64,000 nt of DNA from Pseudomonas sp. FP2335 (GCF_030687535.1 NZ_CP117437.1:1447501-1511500), one strand, 5' to 3'. Numbered from the stretch's first letter, positions 17,846-29,190 are shown. Numbers and translations are program-made. Notes: a model not told the origin generated them from the letters alone.

Positions 17846-18601
17846 ATGGAAAAGACCAAGCAGACTGTACCTTCTATGGTGCCGCGTCACGTCGCGATCA
17901 TCATGGATGGGAATAATCGCTGGGCGAAAAAACGCTTTATGCCGGGTGTTGCCGGGCATAAAGCGGGTGTCGATGCGGTGCGGGCTGTGATTGAGGTGTG
18001 TGCCGAGGCCAAGGTCGAGGTATTGACCCTCTTTGCCTTCTCCAGTGAAAACTGGCAGCGCCCGGCCGATGAAGTCAGTGCCCTGATGGATCTGTTCTTC
18101 AAGGCTCTGCGTCGCGAAGCCAAGCGCCTCAACGACAACAACATCAGCCTGCGAATCATTGGTGACCGCTCACGGTTCCATCCGGAGTTGCAGGCGGCCA
18201 TGCGCGAGGCTGAAGCCATTACTGCCGGCTCCGGCCGGTTTGTGCTGCAGATCGCCGCCAATTACGGCGGCCAGTGGGACATCGCCCAGGCCGCGCAACG
18301 CTTGGCCCGTGAAGTACAGGCCGGTCACCTGCGCCCGGACGACATCACGCCCGAGCTGTTGCAAACCTGCCTGGTGACCGGCGACCTGCCGTTGCCGGAC
18401 TTGTGCATCCGTACCGGTGGCGAGCACCGCATCAGCAATTTCCTCCTGTGGCAATTGGCCTACACCGAGCTGTACTTCTCCGACCTGTTCTGGCCGGACT
18501 TCAAACACGATGCCATGCGCAATGCGCTGGCCGATTTCGCTTCCCGTCAGCGTCGCTTTGGTAAAACGAGCGAGCAGATCGAAGCTGGAGCCCGGGTTTA
18601 A
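17846..18601 (+). CDS. uppS: Undecaprenyl diphosphate synthase (di-trans,poly-cis)
   Basis: Cis-prenyltransferase that extends FPP with IPP to C55-PP, the carrier lipid for peptidoglycan and O-antigen. 251 aa with the signature IIMDGNNRWAKKR (about residues 12-24, catalytic Asp) and the C-terminal PDLCIRTGGEHRISNFLLWQ substrate-binding block. It is followed with no gap by cdsA (TAA then ATG). Confidence 0.97.
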   Translation: MEKTKQTVPSMVPRHVAIIMDGNNRWAKKRFMPGVAGHKAGVDAVRAVIEVCAEAKVEVLTLFAFSSENWQRPADEVSALMDLFFKALRREAKRLNDNNISLRIIGDRSRFHPELQAAMREAEAITAGSGRFVLQIAANYGGQWDIAQAAQRLAREVQAGHLRPDDITPELLQTCLVTGDLPLPDLCIRTGGEHRISNFLLWQLAYTELYFSDLFWPDFKHDAMRNALADFASRQRRFGKTSEQIEAGARV

Positions 18602-19408
18602 ATGCTTAAACAACGAATCATCACAGCACTGATCCTGCTGCCGATTGCCTTGTGTGGGTTTTTCCTGCTCGACGGTTCCGGCTTTGCGCTGTTTATCGGC
18701 CTGGTCGTGACCCTGGGAGCCTGGGAATGGGCGCGCCTGGCGGGTTTCAATGCTCAACTGCCGCGGGTGGTGTACGCCGCTGTCGTGGCGCTTCTGCTGT
18801 TCCTGATGTACATCCTGCCGGACATCGCACCCTGGGTGCTGGGGGCGGCGGTGTTGTGGTGGGCACTGGCGACGTTCCTGGTGCTGACCTATCCGCGTAC
18901 CAGCAGCCAGTGGTCCAGCGTTGCCTGCAAGCTGGTGATCGGTTTGCTGATCCTGCTGCCGGCCTGGCAGGGGTTGGTAGAGATCAAGCGTTATCCCATC
19001 GGTAATTGGCTGATTCTGGCGGTAATGGTATTGGTGTGGGGCGCCGATATTGGTGCCTACTTCTCCGGTCGGGCCTTCGGCAAGCGTAAGCTGGCGCCGG
19101 CGGTCAGTCCCGGCAAAAGCTGGGAGGGCGTGTATGGCGGCCTGGCATTGACGCTGGTCATCACGCTGGTGGTCGGCCTCGTGCGTGACTGGTCGGTGAA
19201 GGAGATTTTCCTGGGCCTGCTGGGTACGGCCATCGTCGTCTTTATCTCGGTGGTGGGTGATCTCACTGAAAGCATGTTCAAGCGCCAGGCTGGGATCAAG
19301 GACAGCAGCAACCTGCTGCCGGGTCACGGCGGTGTGCTGGATCGTATTGATAGCCTGACCGCCGCTATTCCGATCTTTGCTGTGCTGTTGTGGATGATCG
19401 CTTCGTGA
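18602..19408 (+). CDS. cdsA: Phosphatidate cytidylyltransferase
   Basis: Integral inner-membrane enzyme making CDP-diacylglycerol from phosphatidate and CTP, the branch point of phospholipid synthesis. 268 aa with about eight hydrophobic segments. The C-terminal CDP-DG synthase signature is seen in [18 protein letters not shown] and [14 protein letters not shown]. Its TGA overlaps the dxr GTG start. Confidence 0.97.
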   Translation: MLKQRIITALILLPIALCGFFLLDGSGFALFIGLVVTLGAWEWARLAGFNAQLPRVVYAAVVALLLFLMYILPDIAPWVLGAAVLWWALATFLVLTYPRTSSQWSSVACKLVIGLLILLPAWQGLVEIKRYPIGNWLILAVMVLVWGADIGAYFSGRAFGKRKLAPAVSPGKSWEGVYGGLALTLVITLVVGLVRDWSVKEIFLGLLGTAIVVFISVVGDLTESMFKRQAGIKDSSNLLPGHGGVLDRIDSLTAAIPIFAVLLWMIAS

Positions 19409-20595
19409 GCCGCCTGCAACAGGTGACCGTGCTGGGCGCCACCGGCTCGGTCGGGCTGAGCGCCCTGGACGTGATCGCTCGTCATCCTGATCGTTACCAG
19501 GTGTTTGCCCTGACCGGCTTCTCGCGTTTGGCAGAGCTGCTGGCCCTGTGTGTGCGCCATGCGCCTCGCTATGCCGTGGTGCCTGAGGCAGTCGCCGCGC
19601 GAGGCTTGCAGGATGATCTGCGGGCCGCGGGCCTGGCGACCGAGGTGTTGGTCGCAGAGGAAGGGCTGTGCCAGGTCTCGGCGGATGCCGAGGTAGACAC
19701 CGTTGTGGCTGCCATCGTGGGTGCCGCGGGCCTGCGCCCAACCTTGGCGGCTGTCGACGCCGGCAAGAAGATCTTGTTGGCCAATAAAGAGGCGCTGGTG
19801 ATGTCCGGCACACTCTTTATGCAGGCGGTGCGCAAGAGCGGTGCTGTGTTGCTGCCGCTCGACAGCGAGCACAATGCAATCTTCCAGTGCATGCCGGGTG
19901 ATTTTGCCCGTGGCTTGAGCCAGGTCGGTGTGCGCCGGATTCTGCTGACTGCGTCCGGTGGTCCGTTCCGACAGACTCCGCTGGCCGAGCTGGAGCACGT
20001 CTCGCCTGACCAGGCGTGTGCCCATCCGAACTGGTCGATGGGGCGCAAGATCTCCGTTGACTCGGCGAGCATGATGAACAAGGGCCTTGAGTTGATCGAG
20101 GCGTGCTGGTTGTTCGATGCCAGGCCTGATCAGGTCGAGGTGGTGATTCACCCACAAAGTGTGATTCATTCCCTGGTCGATTATGTGGACGGTTCGGTAT
20201 TGGCGCAGCTGGGTAACCCCGATATGCGCACGCCGATCGCCAACGCCCTGGCCTGGCCTGAGCGGATCGATTCCGGCGTGGCGCCGTTGGACCTGTTTGC
20301 CATTGCCCGCCTGGACTTCGAAGCACCGGACGAGCAGCGTTTCCCTTGCCTGCGCCTGGCGCGGCAAGCGGCCGAGGCGGGTAACAGCGCGCCGGCGATG
20401 CTCAATGCGGCGAATGAAGTGGCTGTGGCGGCGTTTCTTGATGGGCGCATCCGCTTTCCGCAGATCGCGAGTATCATCGAGGACGTACTGGGTCTTGAGC
20501 CTGTGGTCGCTGTAAATGATTTGGCGGCAGTGTTCGAGGCTGATGCAAAGGCGCGGGCCCTGGCCGAGCAATGGTTGAACCGCAACGCGCGTTAG
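19405..20595 (+). CDS. dxr: 1-deoxy-D-xylulose 5-phosphate reductoisomerase
   Basis: Converts DXP to MEP with NADPH, the committed step of the MEP isoprenoid pathway, to which ispD and ispF in this window also belong. 396 aa from a GTG at 19405 ([16 protein letters not shown]), whose GTGA overlaps the cdsA stop. NADPH-binding GATGSVG near residue 10, KEALV near 127, ASGGPFRQ and the metal/substrate region [13 protein letters not shown] are present. An in-frame ATG at 19393 would extend into cdsA and is less likely. Confidence 0.96.
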   Translation: MSRLQQVTVLGATGSVGLSALDVIARHPDRYQVFALTGFSRLAELLALCVRHAPRYAVVPEAVAARGLQDDLRAAGLATEVLVAEEGLCQVSADAEVDTVVAAIVGAAGLRPTLAAVDAGKKILLANKEALVMSGTLFMQAVRKSGAVLLPLDSEHNAIFQCMPGDFARGLSQVGVRRILLTASGGPFRQTPLAELEHVSPDQACAHPNWSMGRKISVDSASMMNKGLELIEACWLFDARPDQVEVVIHPQSVIHSLVDYVDGSVLAQLGNPDMRTPIANALAWPERIDSGVAPLDLFAIARLDFEAPDEQRFPCLRLARQAAEAGNSAPAMLNAANEVAVAAFLDGRIRFPQIASIIEDVLGLEPVVAVNDLAAVFEADAKARALAEQWLNRNAR

Positions 20596-20648
20596 TCTGC
20601 GGGCGCGTTTGAGCCTTCAGGCACTGGATTGGAATGCGGAGAAATTAG

Positions 20649-22001
20649 ATGAGTGCGCTCTACATGATTGTCGGCACCCTGGTTGCTCTGGGCGTGCTGG
20701 TTACCTTCCACGAATTCGGCCACTTCTGGGTTGCGCGTCGTTGCGGCGTCAAGGTATTGCGCTTTTCCGTCGGTTTCGGCATGCCGTTGCTGCGCTGGCA
20801 TGACCGCCAGGGTACCGAGTTCGTGATCGCGGCGATTCCGCTGGGCGGCTACGTCAAGATGCTTGATGAGCGCGAAGGCGAAGTGCCGGCCGATCAGCTG
20901 GACCAATCCTTCAATCGCAAGACCGTTCGTCAGCGTATTGCCATCGTTGCTGCCGGCCCGATCGCCAACTTCCTGCTGGCGATGTTTTTTTTCTGGGTCT
21001 TGGCCATGCTGGGCAGCGAGCAACTGCGTCCGATCATCGGTGCGGTCGAGGCGGACAGTATTGCGGCCAGGGCTGGCTTGACCAGCGGCCAGGAAATTGT
21101 TGCGATTGATGGCGAGCCAACCACAGGTTGGGGCGCGGTCAACCTGCAGTTGGTGCGTCGCCTGGGGGAGAGTGGCACCATCAATGTGGTGGTACGTGAG
21201 CAGGACTTCACGGCCGAATCGCCACGTGAGCTCAAGCTGGACCGTTGGCTCCAGGGCGCGGATGAGCCTGATCCGATCAAGTCCCTGGGCATTCGTCCGT
21301 GGCGTCCGAGCCTGCCGCCGGTCCTCGCCGAGCTGGATCCGAAAGGTCCGGCCCAGGCGGCCGGCCTGAAAACCGGCGACCGTTTGTTGGCGCTTGATGG
21401 TCAGGCGCTGGCCGATTGGCAGCAAGTGGTCGATCTGGTGCGTGTACGCCCTGATACCAAAATTGTGCTGAAAGTTGAGCGCGAGGGTGCTCAAATCGAT
21501 GTCCCCGTGACCCTGTCGGTGCGTGGGGAAGCCAAGGCGGCCGGGGGTTACCTGGGCGCCGGGGTGAAGAGTCCGGAGTGGCCGCCGTCGATGCTGCGCG
21601 AGGTCAGTTACGGGCCGGTGGCGGCGATTGGCGAGGCTGCGAAACGCACCTGGACCATGAGTGTGCTGACCCTCGAATCCCTGAAGAAAATGTTGTTCGG
21701 CGAGCTCTCGGTAAAAAACTTGAGTGGACCGATAACCATTGCTAAAGTGGCGGGCGCTTCTGCCCAGTCGGGTGTCGCGGATTTCCTGAATTTCCTGGCT
21801 TATCTGAGTATTAGCCTGGGGGTTCTGAATTTGCTGCCCATCCCAGTATTGGATGGGGGGCATCTGTTGTTTTATCTGGTCGAGTGGGTGCGTGGTCGCC
21901 CCTTGTCGGATCGGGTGCAAGGTTGGGGGATACAGATCGGTATCAGTTTGGTGGTCGGGGTGATGTTGTTAGCCTTGGTCAACGATCTGGGACGTCTGTA
22001 A
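20649..22001 (+). CDS. rseP: Site-2 intramembrane zinc metalloprotease RseP (MucP)
   Basis: Cleaves the anti-sigma factor (RseA/MucA) within the membrane, releasing the envelope-stress sigma factor AlgU/RpoE. 450 aa. The zinc site FHEFGHFW lies in the first membrane helix (about residues 20-27), two PDZ domains occupy about 115-300, and the third ligand motif NLLPIPVLDGGHL is near 395. Its place between dxr and bamA is the conserved envelope cluster. Confidence 0.96.
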   Translation: MSALYMIVGTLVALGVLVTFHEFGHFWVARRCGVKVLRFSVGFGMPLLRWHDRQGTEFVIAAIPLGGYVKMLDEREGEVPADQLDQSFNRKTVRQRIAIVAAGPIANFLLAMFFFWVLAMLGSEQLRPIIGAVEADSIAARAGLTSGQEIVAIDGEPTTGWGAVNLQLVRRLGESGTINVVVREQDFTAESPRELKLDRWLQGADEPDPIKSLGIRPWRPSLPPVLAELDPKGPAQAAGLKTGDRLLALDGQALADWQQVVDLVRVRPDTKIVLKVEREGAQIDVPVTLSVRGEAKAAGGYLGAGVKSPEWPPSMLREVSYGPVAAIGEAAKRTWTMSVLTLESLKKMLFGELSVKNLSGPITIAKVAGASAQSGVADFLNFLAYLSISLGVLNLLPIPVLDGGHLLFYLVEWVRGRPLSDRVQGWGIQIGISLVVGVMLLALVNDLGRL

Positions 22002-22021
22002 CGCTTCGCTGAATTGCGAAT

Positions 22022-22047
22022 CTGCCGCATTTTGCGGCAGTTTGTTT
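22022..22047 (+). terminator. Hairpin/U-rich terminator between rseP and bamA
   Basis: Stem ctgccgca / tgcggcag with a three-base loop, then tttgttta, 20 bases after the rseP stop. Probably a leaky intercistronic terminator, since bamA is usually still read from upstream. Confidence 0.65.
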
Positions 22048-22075
22048 ATTGCCAGTTGGAATAAGAAAGGACTTC

Positions 22076-24463
22076 ATGAAACGTCTGCTGCTAACTGCGG
22101 TTCTCACCGTATTGATGATCGCCGAAGTTCACGCCGAGTCCTTCACCATCTCCGATATTCGCGTCAACGGCCTCCAGCGGGTATCCGCAGGTAGCGTCTT
22201 TGGTGCGTTGCCGTTGAACGTCGGGGAACAGGCTGATGACCGTCGCCTGGTGGAATCCACTCGTGCGCTGTTCAAAACCGGCTTCTTTCAAGATATCCAA
22301 CTGGGTCGCGAAGGCAACGTCCTCGTTATCACCGTGGTCGAGCGACCTTCCGTCGCCAGTATCGAGATCGAGGGCAACAAGGCGATCTCCACTGAAGACC
22401 TGATGAAAGGCCTCAAGCAATCCGGCCTGGCCGAGGGCGAGATCTTCCAGCGTGCCACCCTTGAAGGTGTGCGTAACGAACTGCAACGCCAGTACGTTGC
22501 CCAGGGCCGCTACTCCGCGTCCGTGGAAACCGAAGTGATCCCGCAGCCTCGTAACCGTGTCGGCCTCAAGGTCAACATCAACGAAGGCACCGTGGCGGCC
22601 ATTCAGCACATCAACGTGGTGGGCAACACCAAGTTCGCCGATGAAGACCTGATCGACCTGTTCGAACTGAAGACCACCAACTGGCTGTCGTTCTTCAAGA
22701 ACGATGACAAGTACGCCCGCGAAAAACTCTCCGGTGACCTGGAGCGCCTGCGTTCCTACTACCTGGACCGTGGCTATATCAACATGGATATTGCCTCCAC
22801 CCAGGTGTCCATCACCCCGGACAAGAAACACGTCTACATCACCGTCAACGTCAACGAAGGCGAGAAGTACAAGGTTCGTGACGTCAAGCTGAGCGGTGAT
22901 CTGAAAGTTCCCGAAGATCAGGTCAAGGCCTTGCTGCTGGTGCAGAAGGACCAGGTGTTCTCGCGCAAACTGATGACCACGACCTCCGAGCTGATCACCC
23001 GTCGCCTGGGCAACGAAGGCTATACCTTCGCCAACGTCAACGGCGTGCCGACCCCACATGATGATGACCACACCGTGGACATCACCTTTGTCGTCGACCC
23101 GGGCAAGCGTGCCTACGTGAACCGCATCAACTTCCGTGGCAACACCAAGTCTGCGGACGAAGTGCTGCGTCGTGAAATGCGTCAGATGGAAGGTGGCTGG
23201 GCGTCGACATACCTGATCGACCAGTCCAAGACCCGTCTTGAGCGCCTGGGCTTCTTTAAAGAGGTCAACGTCGAAACCCCGGCCGTGCCAGGTGTGGATG
23301 ACCAGGTTGACGTGAACTACGCCGTAGAAGAACAAGCCTCGGGTTCGATCACCGCGAGTGTCGGCTTTGCACAGAGTGCCGGTCTGATCCTTGGTGGTTC
23401 GATTACCCAGAATAACTTCCTAGGTACCGGTAACAAGGTCTCCATCGGCCTGACCCGCAGCGAATACCAGAGCCGCTATAACTTTGGTTATGTCGACCCC
23501 TACTGGACTGCTGACGGTGTGAGCCTGGGCTACAACGCCTTCTACCGTACCACCGACTACAAAGACCTCGACGTCGACGTTGCAAGCTATGCGATCGACA
23601 GCCTGGGTGCTGGCGTGAACATCGGTTACCCGATCAGTGAGACCTCGCGTCTGACCTTCGGCCTGACCGCGCAACAGGATGAGATCAAGACCGGTGTCTA
23701 CACCGTGGACGAAATCTTCGACTTCACCCGTCGTGAAGGTGACAAGTTCCTGAACTTCAAGGCGTCCGCCGGCTGGTCTGAGTCGACCCTGAACAAAGGT
23801 GTACTGGCAACCCGTGGCCATTCCCAGAGCCTGACCCTGGAAACCACCACGCCGGGCAGTGACCTGTCGTTCTTCAAACTCGACTACCGCGGCCAGCTGT
23901 TCCAGCCGTTGAGCGACAACTACACCATGCGCCTGCACACTGAGTTGGGCTACGGTGACGGTTATGGTTCGACCAATGGCCTGCCGTTCTACGAGAACTA
24001 CTATGCGGGTGGCTTCAACTCCGTACGTGGTTTCAAGGACAGCACCCTGGGCCCGCGTGGTACGCCGAGCCGTGGTGTTGGTGTAACCGGTAACCAGGGC
24101 ACTGTGGTCGACTCCGACAACAAGCCTCTGCCGTTCGGTGGTAACGTGTTGATTCAGGGTGGTGCGGAGATTCTGTTCCCGCTGCCGTTCGTCAAGGACC
24201 AGCGTTCGTTGCGTACTTCGGTATTCTGGGACGTGGGTAACGTATTCGATTCCAAGTGTGAGCAGATCACCAACCCAAGCGGCGTGAAATCTCAGACCCA
24301 GTGCAACGACGTGAGCCTGAGCAACCTGGCGAGCTCCGTTGGTGTGGGTGTGACTTGGGTGACTGCGCTTGGCCCATTGAGCTTTGCTCTGGCCATGCCG
24401 ATCAAGAAACCGGATAACGCTGAAACCCAGATTTTCCAATTCTCCCTCGGCCAGACGTTCTAA
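22076..24463 (+). CDS. bamA: Outer membrane protein assembly factor BamA (Opr86)
   Basis: Omp85-family core of the BAM machine that inserts beta-barrel proteins. 795 aa from the ATG at 22076, with a signal peptide ending about residue 20 (IAEVHAES), five POTRA domains (about 22-420) and a 16-strand barrel with the L6 motif VRGF (near residue 650). The C-terminal residue is Phe (FSLGQTF), as required for outer membrane proteins. AGAAAGG lies upstream of the start. It is followed by skp. Confidence 0.98.
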   Translation: MKRLLLTAVLTVLMIAEVHAESFTISDIRVNGLQRVSAGSVFGALPLNVGEQADDRRLVESTRALFKTGFFQDIQLGREGNVLVITVVERPSVASIEIEGNKAISTEDLMKGLKQSGLAEGEIFQRATLEGVRNELQRQYVAQGRYSASVETEVIPQPRNRVGLKVNINEGTVAAIQHINVVGNTKFADEDLIDLFELKTTNWLSFFKNDDKYAREKLSGDLERLRSYYLDRGYINMDIASTQVSITPDKKHVYITVNVNEGEKYKVRDVKLSGDLKVPEDQVKALLLVQKDQVFSRKLMTTTSELITRRLGNEGYTFANVNGVPTPHDDDHTVDITFVVDPGKRAYVNRINFRGNTKSADEVLRREMRQMEGGWASTYLIDQSKTRLERLGFFKEVNVETPAVPGVDDQVDVNYAVEEQASGSITASVGFAQSAGLILGGSITQNNFLGTGNKVSIGLTRSEYQSRYNFGYVDPYWTADGVSLGYNAFYRTTDYKDLDVDVASYAIDSLGAGVNIGYPISETSRLTFGLTAQQDEIKTGVYTVDEIFDFTRREGDKFLNFKASAGWSESTLNKGVLATRGHSQSLTLETTTPGSDLSFFKLDYRGQLFQPLSDNYTMRLHTELGYGDGYGSTNGLPFYENYYAGGFNSVRGFKDSTLGPRGTPSRGVGVTGNQGTVVDSDNKPLPFGGNVLIQGGAEILFPLPFVKDQRSLRTSVFWDVGNVFDSKCEQITNPSGVKSQTQCNDVSLSNLASSVGVGVTWVTALGPLSFALAMPIKKPDNAETQIFQFSLGQTF

Positions 24464-24508
24464 GCGTCTGACCCAAGATAACGACAACGGATTCTGTAGG
24501 AGTACATC

Positions 24509-25012
24509 GTGCGTAAGTTGACTCAATTGGTTCTGCTGGCCACCGTGCTGGTAACCACCCCGGCCTTCGCCGAAATGAAAATCGCCGTCCTGAACTATCA
24601 GATGGCTCTGCTGGAATCCGATGCGGCCAAGAAGTACGCCGTGGATGCCGAGAAGAAATTCGGTCCGCAACTGACCAAGCTCAAGACCCTGGAAAGCAGT
24701 GCCAAGGGCATCCAGGATCGTCTGGTGGCTGGTGGCGACAAGATGCAGCAAGGCGAGCGCGAGCGTTTGGAGCTTGAATTCAAGCAAAAGGCCCGTGACT
24801 ACCAGTTCCAATCCAAGGAGCTGAACGAAGCCAAGGCCGTTGCCGACCGTGAAATGCTCAAGCAGTTGAAGCCGAAACTCGACAGCGCCGTGGAAGAAGT
24901 CATCAAGAAAGGTGCCTTTGACCTGGTGTTCGAACGCGGCGCCGTGATCGACGTCAAGCCTCAATACGACATCACCCGCCAGGTGATCGAGCGCATGAAC
25001 CAGCTGAAGTAA
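24509..25012 (+). CDS. skp: Periplasmic chaperone Skp (OmpH)
   Basis: Trimeric 'jellyfish' chaperone that holds unfolded outer membrane proteins for BamA. 167 aa, starting with GTG preceded by a taggag Shine-Dalgarno. The signal peptide ends at TTPAFA (about residue 21). The mature part begins with a small beta core (MKIAVLNYQMALLESD) and continues as long charged helices (about 45-130), as expected for the tentacles. Confidence 0.95.
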   Translation: MRKLTQLVLLATVLVTTPAFAEMKIAVLNYQMALLESDAAKKYAVDAEKKFGPQLTKLKTLESSAKGIQDRLVAGGDKMQQGERERLELEFKQKARDYQFQSKELNEAKAVADREMLKQLKPKLDSAVEEVIKKGAFDLVFERGAVIDVKPQYDITRQVIERMNQLK

Positions 25013-25015
25013 GCC

Positions 25016-26071
25016 ATGACCGCGACTATCAAGCTCGGCGAGTTGGCCGAGTTCCTGGGAGCCGCCTTGCGCGGCTCCCCGGAGAAAGAAATCACTGGGC
25101 TAGCCACCTTGCAGGAGGCTGGCCCAGCTCAGTTGAGCTTCCTCGCAAATCCCCAATACCGTAAATACCTGGTCGACAGCAGAGCCGCCGCCGTGTTGCT
25201 CAAAGCCGCTGATGCCGAAGGGTTTGCCGGGGACGCGCTGGTGGTGGCTGATCCGTACCTGGCCTACGCCAAGGCTTCGCACTTGTTCGATCCAAAACCC
25301 AAGGCGGCGGGCGGTGTTCATCCGTCGGCGGTAATTGCGGATGATGCCCAGGTTGACCCTGCGGCCAGCATTGGCGCCTTTGCGGTGGTCGAGAGTGGTG
25401 CGCGCATTGCTGCCGGTGTCACGGTCGGAGCCCATTGCTTTATCGGCGCGCGCTGCGTAATCGGCGCCGGTGGCTGGCTGGCCCCGCGCGTTACCCTGTA
25501 CCACGATGTGCGTATTGGTGAGCGTGTAGTCATTCAGTCGGGTGCCGTGATCGGTGGCGAAGGCTTCGGCTTTGCCAACTCCAAAGGTGTCTGGCACAAG
25601 ATTGCCCAGGTCGGTGGTGTATTGATCGGCGACGATGTGGAAATCGGTGTGAACACTGCTGTCGATCGCGGGGCCTTGGCCGATACCGTGATCGGCAATG
25701 GCGTGAAGCTCGACAACCAGATCCAGATCGCCCACAACGTGCAGATCGGTGATCACACCGCCATGGCGGCGTGTGTCGGCATCTCCGGCAGCACCAAGAT
25801 CGGCAAGCATTGCATGCTCGCCGGTGGCGTTGGGCTGGTGGGCCATATCGATATTTGCGACAACGTCTTCATTACCGGGATGACCATGGTGACCCACTCG
25901 ATTACCGAGCCAGGCGCCTATTCCTCCGGTACGGCCATGCAGCCCGCAGCTGAATGGCGCAAGAGTGCAGCACGCTTGAGGCATCTGGACGACATGGCAC
26001 GACGCCTCAAACAGCTGGAAAAGCGTGTTGGTGACGTGACCCCTGGCGGTAATGTTTCATCAGAAGGCTGA
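25016..26071 (+). CDS. lpxD: UDP-3-O-(3-hydroxyacyl)glucosamine N-acyltransferase
   Basis: Third step of lipid A synthesis: adds the N-linked 3-hydroxyacyl chain. 351 aa. An N-terminal uridine-binding domain precedes a left-handed beta helix of hexapeptide repeats (about residues 100-300), and the catalytic His is in [13 protein letters not shown] (about residue 242). It starts three bases after skp. Confidence 0.97.
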   Translation: MTATIKLGELAEFLGAALRGSPEKEITGLATLQEAGPAQLSFLANPQYRKYLVDSRAAAVLLKAADAEGFAGDALVVADPYLAYAKASHLFDPKPKAAGGVHPSAVIADDAQVDPAASIGAFAVVESGARIAAGVTVGAHCFIGARCVIGAGGWLAPRVTLYHDVRIGERVVIQSGAVIGGEGFGFANSKGVWHKIAQVGGVLIGDDVEIGVNTAVDRGALADTVIGNGVKLDNQIQIAHNVQIGDHTAMAACVGISGSTKIGKHCMLAGGVGLVGHIDICDNVFITGMTMVTHSITEPGAYSSGTAMQPAAEWRKSAARLRHLDDMARRLKQLEKRVGDVTPGGNVSSEG

Positions 26072-26183
26072 TACCATTTCCATATCAAGTGTGCACAGCC
26101 GCTAGACTTGCCTCCTTGATTTGCTAGCGGGGCGTGCTTTTAGTCCGCCCGCCCCCAATCTTTATTACAGGCTTCCCCCCGAA

Positions 26184-26624
26184 ATGATGGACATCAACGA
26201 GATTCGCGAATACCTGCCTCACCGTTACCCGTTCCTGCTGGTGGACCGCGTAGTGGACCTCAATGTTGAGGAAAAGCGCATTCGTGCCTACAAGAATGTC
26301 AGCATCAACGAACCGTTCTTCAACGGTCACTTTCCTGCGCATCCAATCATGCCGGGCGTATTGATCATTGAAGCGATGGCCCAGGCTGCCGGTATCCTTG
26401 GTTTCAAAATGCTCGACCTCAAGCCTGCCGACGGCACGCTTTACTATTTTGTCGGTTCCGACAAATTGCGTTTCCGCAATCCGGTCACCCCGGGTGACCA
26501 GTTGATCCTGGAAGCCAAGTTCATCAGCTGCAAGCGCCAGATCTGGAAGTTTGAATGCCAGGCGTCGGTAGATGGCAAGCCGGTGTGCTCCGCCGAGATC
26601 ATCTGCGCGGAACGCAAACTATGA
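26184..26624 (+). CDS. fabZ: 3-hydroxyacyl-[ACP] dehydratase FabZ
   Basis: Hot-dog-fold dehydratase of type II fatty acid synthesis; it competes with LpxA/LpxD for 3-hydroxyacyl-ACP, which explains its place in the lpx cluster. 146 aa from ATG-ATG at 26184 ([19 protein letters not shown]). Catalytic His and Glu lie in [17 protein letters not shown] (about residues 49-65). The stop overlaps the lpxA start (ATGA). Confidence 0.97.
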
Positions 26625-27397
26625 GTTTGATTGACCCTCGTGCAATCATCGATCCGTCGGCCGTTCTGGCCGCCGACGTTGAGGTCGGCCCTTGGTCGAT
26701 CATCGGCGCAGGTGTTGAAATCGGCGAGGGGACTGTCATCGGGCCGCACGTGATCCTCAAGGGACCGACCCGCATTGGCAAACACAATCGCATCTACCAG
26801 TTTTCCTCGGTAGGCGAAGACACCCCGGACATGAAGTACAAGGGTGAAGAAACGCGCCTGGTAATCGGTGACCACAACATCATTCGTGAAGGTGTGACCA
26901 TTCACCGTGGCACCGTTCAGGATCGTGCCGAGACCACGCTGGGTGATCACAACCTGATCATGGCCTATGCCCATATCGGCCATGACAGCGTGATCGGCAA
27001 CCACTGCATCCTGGTCAACAACACCGCGTTGGCAGGCCACGTGCACGTTGATGATTGGGCGATCCTGTCCGGTTTCACCCTGGTGCATCAGTATTGCCAC
27101 ATCGGCGCCCACAGCTTTTCCGGCATGGGGACCGCCATCGGCAAGGACGTTCCGGCGTTCGTCACCGTGTTCGGCAACCCGGCCGAAGCCCGCAGCATGA
27201 ACTTCGAGGGCATGCGCCGTCGTGGTTTCAGCGAAGAGGCGATCCACGCCCTGCGTCGCGCCTACAAGGTGGTCTACCGCCAGGGGCTCACCGTTGACCA
27301 AGCCTTGACCGAACTGGCCGAGCCGTCAGCGTTGTTCCCGGAAGTCGCGGTATTCCGTGACTCGATCCAGGCGTCGACCCGCGGCATCACGCGCTGA
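26621..27397 (+). CDS. lpxA: UDP-N-acetylglucosamine acyltransferase
   Basis: First step of lipid A synthesis: O-acylates UDP-GlcNAc with 3-hydroxyacyl-ACP (3-OH C10 in Pseudomonas). 258 aa, hexapeptide-repeat beta helix in the first 190 residues and a helical C-terminus. Catalytic His is in [16 protein letters not shown] (about residue 121). Coupled to fabZ by a four-base overlap, two bases before lpxB. Confidence 0.97.
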
Positions 27398-27399
27398 TC

Positions 27400-28539
27400 A
27401 TGGCCAATCTGCGTATTGCGTTGGTGGCCGGAGAAGCTTCCGGCGACATCTTGGGCGCAGGCCTGATGCGAGCCCTCAAGGCCCAGCATCCTGCGGTTGA
27501 GTTTATCGGTGTGGGTGGTCCGCTGATGCAGGCCGAAGGCCTCACTTCCTATTTCCCCATGGAGCGCTTGTCGGTCATGGGGTTGGTGGAAGTGCTGGGG
27601 CGTCTGCGTGAGCTTCTGGCTCGGCGCAAACTGCTGATTCAGACCCTCATCGAAGAAAAACCCGACGTCTTTATCGGAATCGATGCGCCGGACTTCACCC
27701 TCAACATCGAACTCAAATTGCGTCAGGCCGGGATCAAGACGGTGCACTACGTCAGCCCGTCCGTGTGGGCGTGGCGACAGAAGCGCGTGTTGAAGATCCG
27801 GGAAGGCTGCGACCTGATGCTGACCCTGCTGCCGTTCGAGGCCCGTTTCTACGAGGAGAAGGGCGTGCCGGTGCGGTTTGTTGGGCATACCCTGGCCGAC
27901 ACCATTCCGCTGCACGCCGACCGCGCAGCAGCCCGTACCGAACTGGGTTTGGCTGACGGGCCGTTGGTCGCGCTGATGCCGGGCAGCCGTGGCGGCGAAG
28001 TCGGGCGCCTGGGGGCGTTGTTTTTTGATGCGGCCGAACGCCTGCTGGCCTTGAAGCCAGGCGTACGCTTCGTGCTGCCGTGCGCCAGCCCGCAACGACG
28101 GGCCCAGATCGAAACCTTGCTTGAAGGGCGCAACCTGCCGCTGACCTTGCTCGACGGCCAATCGCACCTGGCCCTGGCGGCCTGTGATGCGGTACTGATC
28201 GCCTCGGGCACCGCGACCCTGGAAGCGCTGCTGTACAAGCGCCCAATGGTCGTGGCCTACCGCTTGGCGCCGCTGACGTTCTGGATTCTCAAGCGCATGG
28301 TCAAAAGCCCCTACATCTCCTTGCCGAACCTGCTGGCTCAACGCCTGTTGGTGCCGGAGTTGTTGCAGGACGACGCAACGCCCGAAGCCCTGGCGCAAAC
28401 CGTACTCCCCTTGATCGATGGCGGCGAAGAGCAGACCCGCGGTTTTGATGAGATTCACCGCACCCTGCGCCGTGATGCGTCCAACCAGGCGGCGGACGCC
28501 GTGCTGACGTTGATCGGTAAAAAACAGGAAACCCTATGA
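27400..28539 (+). CDS. lpxB: Lipid-A-disaccharide synthase
   Basis: GT19 glycosyltransferase joining lipid X and UDP-2,3-diacylglucosamine. 379 aa with the N-terminal [15 protein letters not shown] motif and the conserved PSVWAWR near residue 125. Its stop overlaps the rnhB ATG by four bases. Confidence 0.97.
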   Translation: MANLRIALVAGEASGDILGAGLMRALKAQHPAVEFIGVGGPLMQAEGLTSYFPMERLSVMGLVEVLGRLRELLARRKLLIQTLIEEKPDVFIGIDAPDFTLNIELKLRQAGIKTVHYVSPSVWAWRQKRVLKIREGCDLMLTLLPFEARFYEEKGVPVRFVGHTLADTIPLHADRAAARTELGLADGPLVALMPGSRGGEVGRLGALFFDAAERLLALKPGVRFVLPCASPQRRAQIETLLEGRNLPLTLLDGQSHLALAACDAVLIASGTATLEALLYKRPMVVAYRLAPLTFWILKRMVKSPYISLPNLLAQRLLVPELLQDDATPEALAQTVLPLIDGGEEQTRGFDEIHRTLRRDASNQAADAVLTLIGKKQETL

Positions 28540-29168
28540 CCACGCAAATGGGCCTGGACTTCAGCTTGGTTGCCGAAGCCCACGAACTGGTGGCCGGTGT
28601 CGACGAAGTCGGTCGCGGGCCGCTGTGCGGCGCGGTAGTCACGGCGGCGGTGATCCTTGATCCGAACCGTCCGATCCTCGGTCTCAACGACTCGAAAAAA
28701 CTCACCGAAGCCCGCCGCGAAAAGCTCTTCGACGAGATCTGTGAAAAAGCCTTGAGTTGGCACATTGCCCGTGCCGAAGTCGAGGAAATCGACGAGCTGA
28801 ACATTCTCCACGCCACCATGCTCGCCATGCAGCGCGCGGTCGAAGGCCTGCACATCACGCCAAAAATGGCGATGATCGACGGCAACCGCTGCCCCAAACT
28901 GGCGATGCCCTCTGAAGCCGTGGTCAAGGGTGATAGCAAAGTGCCGGCGATTGCCGCGGCGTCGATCCTGGCCAAGGTCAGCCGTGACCGTGAAATGGCT
29001 GCTTTCGAATTGACCTACCCCGGCTACGGCATCGGTGGTCACAAAGGCTACCCGACGCCCGTTCATCTGGAAGCCTTGGCCCGCCTGGGTCCAACGCCGA
29101 TCCATCGTCGCTCGTTCGCCCCGGTGCGCCTGGCTTACGAGGCACGGGAGCGTCTCGCAGAGGTGTAG
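28536..29168 (+). CDS. rnhB: Ribonuclease HII
   Basis: Removes RNA from RNA-DNA hybrids, including single ribonucleotides. 210 aa with the metal-binding motif [15 protein letters not shown] (about residues 17-31), [12 protein letters not shown] and the later DGN and KVSRDREM motifs. Translationally coupled to lpxB and followed by a terminator. Confidence 0.97.
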   Translation: MTTQMGLDFSLVAEAHELVAGVDEVGRGPLCGAVVTAAVILDPNRPILGLNDSKKLTEARREKLFDEICEKALSWHIARAEVEEIDELNILHATMLAMQRAVEGLHITPKMAMIDGNRCPKLAMPSEAVVKGDSKVPAIAAASILAKVSRDREMAAFELTYPGYGIGGHKGYPTPVHLEALARLGPTPIHRRSFAPVRLAYEARERLAEV

Positions 29169-29190
29169 TCGCGAGGCTGATGTTTTTGCC

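Noticed and set aside
18170..19813. 547-aa minus-strand ORF opposite uppS-cdsA-dxr
   Set aside because: Spans three real genes on the other strand and is Pro/Arg/Gln-rich.
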